Shown in pieces: positions 63,488 through 64,000 of a stretch of 64,000 nucleotides of DNA. The notes beneath the pieces are model-generated. The model was not told the origin of the DNA and made no database searches. It was given only the letters and a program-made list of their open reading frames with translations. The translations under genes and the position numbers were made by a program. This stretch comes from Phorcus lineatus (Eukaryota > Mollusca > Gastropoda > Trochida > Trochidae), in assembly GCA_921293015.1 (NCBI GenBank), contig OV121081.1, positions 30,383,158-30,447,157 on the forward strand, read 5' to 3'. Positions within the stretch are counted from its first letter, which is position 1. Each line of letters begins with the position of its first letter.

Positions 63488-63660
63488 CGTCTTGCACGTG
63501 AATTAAGCTGGTAACGTTGCACGTGCATTAAGAATGTACTAGCTAGATGGATACATTGCACGTGCATTAAGAATGTACTGGCGAAATGGTAACGTTGCAC
63601 GTGCATTAAGAATGTACCGGCAAGATGGTTACGTTGCACGTGCATTAAGAATGACCGGTG
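63488..63660. repeat. 39-bp tandem array with a CACGTG motif in each unit
   Basis: TTGCACGTG occurs five times (the G of GCACGTG at 63494, 63519, 63558, 63597 and 63636). The last four are spaced by exactly 39 bases and share TTGCACGTGCATTAAGAATG. The core TGCACGTGCA is a 10-base palindrome holding a canonical E-box. It is non-coding: open frames across it are repeat artefacts. Confidence 0.9.
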
Positions 63661-63814
63661 AACGAGTTGGGACCATCTCAAATTTTGTTAAAGGATTTTG
63701 TTTTATTGAAAAACGTTTTTTGTGTTATAATTATGCAATGAAATACGAATGTTATTATCATAAACCAAAGCAGGTCATACAAAAACCACTTTAAACTAGG
63801 CTGTATTTTAAGTC

Positions 63815-63915
63815 AGATAACATACTCGTAACCGTACATTCGTGAAAACAATGTCCTCGCCGCTTCGCGGCTCGTACATTCTTTTTCACGAATGTACGGT
63901 TACTTGTATGTTATC
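63815..63915. mobile_element. Nearly perfect 34-bp-arm palindrome (foldback)
   Basis: The left arm from 63815 (GATAACATACTCGTAACCGT, then ACATTCGTGAAAA) and the inverse of the right arm (to 63915) differ at two of about 34 positions. The loop holds a second hairpin GCCGCTTCGCGGC (63859-63871) and another GTACATTC block. It is non-coding and probably a short mobile element. Confidence 0.8.
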
Positions 63916-64000
63916 CTTAACATATTAGTATCAAATGTTGTTCACGATTATTGACCCATTTAACAGTTTTTAAACTTTAATTTACTAGTTATGTGTGAAT

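Noticed and set aside
63488..63660. CRISPR-like regular repeats
   Set aside because: Repeats are contiguous units of a tandem array with no unique spacers, in an animal genome.
63454..63681. Minus-strand frame with repeated FLMHVQR phrases
   Set aside because: 39 is a multiple of three, so the tandem array gives an apparent protein repeat. It is non-coding DNA repeat with no gene signals.
49483..64000. Search for DAPK kinase exons
   Set aside because: No reverse-strand HxDLKPEN, DFG or glycine-loop coding was seen. By-eye search can miss short diverged exons, so absence is not certain.

Overview
The window is animal nuclear DNA. Genes are split by GT-AG introns, introns and spacers are AT-rich, AATAAA signals follow stops, and small inverted-repeat transposons are common. 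Two tandem AA15 lytic polysaccharide monooxygenase (LPMO) genes, one carrying a very long low-complexity tail, suggest a lophotrochozoan, most likely a marine mollusc. That taxonomic call is inference.

Layout. (1) 264-762, + strand: the last two coding exons of a glucosylceramidase (GBA, GH30) gene that starts upstream of the window. (2) 5384-6958, +: an intronless coding region for a secreted leucine-rich-repeat protein with N- and C-terminal cysteine caps. (3) 9599-13234, +: a three-exon AA15 LPMO of 287 residues. (4) 14970-22210, +: a paralogue with the same exon plan, whose third exon codes for about 970 residues, giving a 1160-residue protein with Thr-rich, Gln-Ala and Gly-Gln-Met repeat tracts and two C-terminal six-cysteine modules. 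(5) 49482-29948, - strand: seventeen exons of a death-associated protein kinase (DAPK1-type) gene covering ankyrin repeats, Roc GTPase, COR region and death domain. No kinase exon was found in the window, and a short ATG exon at 49453-49482 joins in frame to the ankyrin exons, so a kinase-less product is predicted. (6) 59495-59715, -: a possible terminal coding exon of an unrecognised gene.

The two LPMO genes are a local duplication: same strand, same intron positions and phases, and the same type of C-terminal module. Gene 3 looks like a conventional secreted chitin-active enzyme. Gene 4 looks like an LPMO domain recruited into a large, probably extracellular, disordered matrix-type protein, and it is the most unusual object here. 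The DAPK gene is convergent to it, across about 7.7 kb of spacer. I see no functional link between the DAPK, GBA and LRR genes and the LPMO pair.

The rest is spacer and intron rich in small mobile elements: a 431-bp element with 9-bp target duplications (51468-51898), a TTAA-flanked element (24040-24519), an element with TACCGTATTCGAC ends (52826-53196), and foldbacks at 8909-9024, 22975-23127, 25534-25626 and 63815-63915. There are also direct duplications at 54.0-54.3 and 58.6-58.9 kb, and a 39-bp tandem array carrying CACGTG motifs at 63.5 kb.
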